A stretch of 64,000 bases of DNA from Mucilaginibacter sp. (GTDB lineage Bacteria; Bacteroidota; Bacteroidia; Sphingobacteriales; Sphingobacteriaceae): contig JARLHA010000078.1 of NCBI GenBank assembly GCA_031292485.1, positions 1-64,000 on the forward strand, given 5' to 3'. Shown piece by piece: positions 62,275-64,000 of this stretch (position 1 is its first letter; each line of letters opens with the position of its first letter). A program made the position numbers and the translations under genes. The notes below the pieces were generated by a model, which saw only the letters and a program-made list of their open reading frames with translations, had not been told where the DNA came from and did not search any database.

Positions 62275-62376
62275 GCCTCACCTAAACGGCGCAGCCCTCA
62301 CCCATCCTCTCCAAAGGAGAGGACTTCTGCTTCGCTTTTTTTTTAGCCCTCTCCAAAGGAGAGGGTTGGGTGAGGC
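62275..62376. repeat. Palindromic repeat (CTCTCC-AAAGGAGAG family), third copy
   Basis: GCCTCACC at one end and GGTGAGGC at the other; inner hairpins CCTCTCCAAAGGAGAGG and CCCTCTCCAAAGGAGAGGG separated by a T-rich spacer. It sits between the convergent deoR and rsmD genes, 2 bp from the rsmD stop. Confidence 0.85.
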
Positions 62377-62378
62377 CA

Positions 62379-62915
62379 CTAAATGGTCCTGAAAAACGAA
62401 AACGACGAATGCCCGTACCTTCTCTGTTCAACAAACGCGGGGTGATTGCTTAAATTTTGCATGGATTGGTGTTCAACAATCAGCAAGCCATCGGGCAACA
62501 GCATATTCTTTTCAAAAATTATCTTTGGTATTTCTGGAATCCGGTTCAGATCGTAGGGAGGATCGGCAAATATCAGATCAAATTGTTCAGTTTCCAGCTG
62601 AAGATATTTAAAAACATCATCTTTATAAGCCTTAATGTTAGCTAAACCATGCTGCCGCGCGGTATCTTTCAGGTAGTGCACGCATTGGATACTTCGGTCA
62701 ACCGAGGTTACCTGCAATGCGCCGCGGGAGGCAAATTCCATCGAAATATTGCCGGTGCCGCTGAACAGGTCAAGCACACGGATGCCTTCAAACTCAATCT
62801 GGTTTTGCAAAATATTAAACAGGGCTTCCTTTGCCAGGTCAGTAGTGGGGCGTACAGGCAGGTTTTTTGGTGGATTAAGCCTTAATCCTTTTAAAGAGCC
62901 TCCGATGATCCGCAT
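62379..62915 (-). CDS. rsmD: 16S rRNA (guanine(966)-N2)-methyltransferase
   Basis: 178 aa. RIIGGSLKGLRL at the N-terminus is the family signature. SAM motif VLDLFSGTGNISMEFASRGA and catalytic DPPY (LIFADPPYDL). Methylates G966 of 16S rRNA. The start overlaps the DUF3822 gene by 25 bp. Confidence 0.95.
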   Translation of the reverse strand: MRIIGGSLKGLRLNPPKNLPVRPTTDLAKEALFNILQNQIEFEGIRVLDLFSGTGNISMEFASRGALQVTSVDRSIQCVHYLKDTARQHGLANIKAYKDDVFKYLQLETEQFDLIFADPPYDLNRIPEIPKIIFEKNMLLPDGLLIVEHQSMQNLSNHPAFVEQRRYGHSSFSFFRTI

Positions 62916-63703
62916 AACGATAAAGCGGCAAGTGCCAGTAGTTTATGTGAAGGAATTTGCCCGGGCAGCTCCAAAACCTTTAACCCGTTGATCTCGATCT
63001 TTGGAAAGAATTCAGCGAGCCGTTTCAGGCTTTTGTCATCAAGACTGATATCGCCGCTTAAAACCAGCGTTACTGTCTGCGGCTTTAAACGAAGTTCTTC
63101 AACAACCAATGAAGTGAAATAAACCAGGTCATCTTCATGGGCGGATTCGAAAATATTATAAAAACGAAGGCTCCTTCCCGAAAAATTCAGTAGCTGAACC
63201 TGGCTCTTACCTACTTCGATATAGAGATTATCACTTGGTGGATTGGTGTTTATGATCGCCTGGATCCAGCCTTGCGCGGTATAAACGGTATTTTGAAAGC
63301 CAAATTTTTCAACCGCAGCGGCAATATATCCGGGGGTTTTGTAAATGATATTGTTCTCCGCATCAAGTGCCTGTGCGAAAACCTTTTCGTTTTCCTTTAC
63401 ATCGAGGAAACGGGCGTAGTCAGGTACAAGAGAATCGCTGAACAGTTTTTTGGGGACTAACGTTAAGCTTGTGGCAGGTAAGCCGATGATCACCTTTTTA
63501 TAGGTGGCTGATAACAGCTCGCTTAATTGTTTGGGGTGGGCAAGTTCATCCAGGTCGCAGTTCTGGGCAGATACCAGCAACCTGTTTTGGTAAACAACTG
63601 CATAGCTGAACGAGGTTGGTTCAACCAGCAAAAGTAAAGTATAACTGTAAGCCTGGTACAGGTTAAAGCTATTATCTGTGTAATTGTTGTTGTTGTCGTC
63701 CAT
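62891..63703 (-). CDS. DUF3822 family protein
   Basis: 270 aa from the ATG at 63703 (MDDNNNNYTDNSF). The TTG four codons upstream lies within the promoter box and was rejected. DUF3822 proteins of Bacteroidota have an actin-like ASKHA pattern (SYAVVYQNRLLV, VIIGLPATSLTLV, LVLSGDI). Function unknown; constant linkage to rsmD and coaD-region genes in this phylum suggests a housekeeping role. Confidence 0.88.
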   Translation of the reverse strand: MDDNNNNYTDNSFNLYQAYSYTLLLLVEPTSFSYAVVYQNRLLVSAQNCDLDELAHPKQLSELLSATYKKVIIGLPATSLTLVPKKLFSDSLVPDYARFLDVKENEKVFAQALDAENNIIYKTPGYIAAAVEKFGFQNTVYTAQGWIQAIINTNPPSDNLYIEVGKSQVQLLNFSGRSLRFYNIFESAHEDDLVYFTSLVVEELRLKPQTVTLVLSGDISLDDKSLKRLAEFFPKIEINGLKVLELPGQIPSHKLLALAALSLCGSSEAL

Positions 63704-63712
63704 GCAGATACG

Positions 63713-63720
63713 CAAAAGTA
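63713..63720 (-). promoter_or_regulatory. -7 promoter box of the DUF3822/rsmD operon
   Basis: TACTTTTG on the minus strand, 9 bp before the ATG at 63703; fits TAnnTTTG and implies a very short leader. Confidence 0.45.
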
Positions 63721-63780
63721 ACTAAATTTTGTTATTTGCTATCTGTAATATGATTGAATATTAAAAAGTGTTATTGATTA

Positions 63781-63810
63781 AGTCCGGAAGTCGGGAAAGT
63801 CCGGAGGGTC
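63781..63810. repeat. Short direct-repeat cluster, AGTCCGAAAGTC family, copy 2
   Basis: AGTCCGGAAGTCGGGAAAGT followed by CCGGAGGGTC, related to 5688-5724. Confidence 0.5.
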
Positions 63811-63860
63811 GAATGAAGCTGCAACTGACGTTTCGGCAAAAAAATTCCGTGTAGTTGATG

Positions 63861-63982
63861 TTTTAAACGCAGAGGGCGCTAAGAAAGCACGGAGAGCGCG
63901 GAGAAATCAGGACGAAAACCAGCGCACTTTGCCTTATTTCACTCGGTGCGCTCTGTGTCTTCTCTGCATCTCTGCGTTAAAA
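63861..63982. repeat. Interspersed repeat, TTTAAACGCAGAG family, copy 2
   Basis: Left arm TTTTAAACGCAGAGGGCGCT; right arm CTCTGTGTCTTCTCTGCATC followed by TCTGCGTTAAAA, facing each other around a 60-bp spacer. Matches 102-242. Confidence 0.65.
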
Positions 63983-64000
63983 TATGAAAATGAAAGTAAT

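Overview
The window looks like chromosome of a Bacteroidota bacterium of the Sphingobacteriaceae, probably Mucilaginibacter or a close relative. The signs are AT-rich intergenic DNA, TAnnTTTG-type -7 promoter boxes, almost no Shine-Dalgarno sequences, typical protein families (DUF4369/TlpA lipoproteins, propeller/Y_Y_Y/LuxR proteins, DUF3822, a MobC/relaxase pair of Bacteroidota type) and many short interspersed palindromic repeats. The genus is inferred from gene style, not from a marker search.

Layout. 0-7.8 kb: alaS with an in-frame palindromic repeat insertion, a broken ADP-ribosyltransferase-like gene with a small partner, gatB, a thioredoxin-like lipoprotein and an orphan OmpR-type response regulator. 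7.8-23.5 kb: single genes, including a GT-C-like membrane protein, a membrane-anchored LuxR regulator, an aldo/keto reductase, a VOC protein, a TIM-barrel isomerase, Gfo/Idh, a 2OG oxygenase, a cold-shock trio, a PhnA-like protein and MtfA. 23.5-34.9 kb: one eight-gene minus-strand operon carrying L-rhamnose to pyruvate. Its steps are RhaT uptake, RhaM, RhaI, kinase, a fused aldolase/lactaldehyde dehydrogenase, then LutABC lactate oxidation. A GntR-type regulator and a YhcH-family protein lie upstream.

36.3-50.95 kb: a 14.6-kb integrative mobilizable element inserted in the 3' half of a tRNA-Lys(CTT) gene. It has 48-bp att repeats, a tyrosine integrase, an excisionase-like gene, a relaxase and MobC with an oriT candidate, an IS5/IS1182-type insertion sequence and unknown cargo. 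It has no type IV secretion genes, so it would need a helper.

51-64 kb: an ABC-F ATPase with one degenerate ATP site, pyrE head-to-head with a NUDIX gene, coaD, and a four-gene operon (UbiA-type prenyltransferase, DprE1-like oxidase, DprE2-like SDR, HAD phosphatase) facing a large membrane protein. That operon looks like a polyprenyl-phosphate pentose (arabinofuranose-type) donor pathway like that of mycobacteria. It is followed by nudK, a DeoR regulator, rsmD and DUF3822.

At least six families of short palindromic repeats are scattered between genes, and two copies have become coding sequence (in alaS and at the lutA/lutB junction). No rRNA genes, CRISPR arrays or complete phages were seen.
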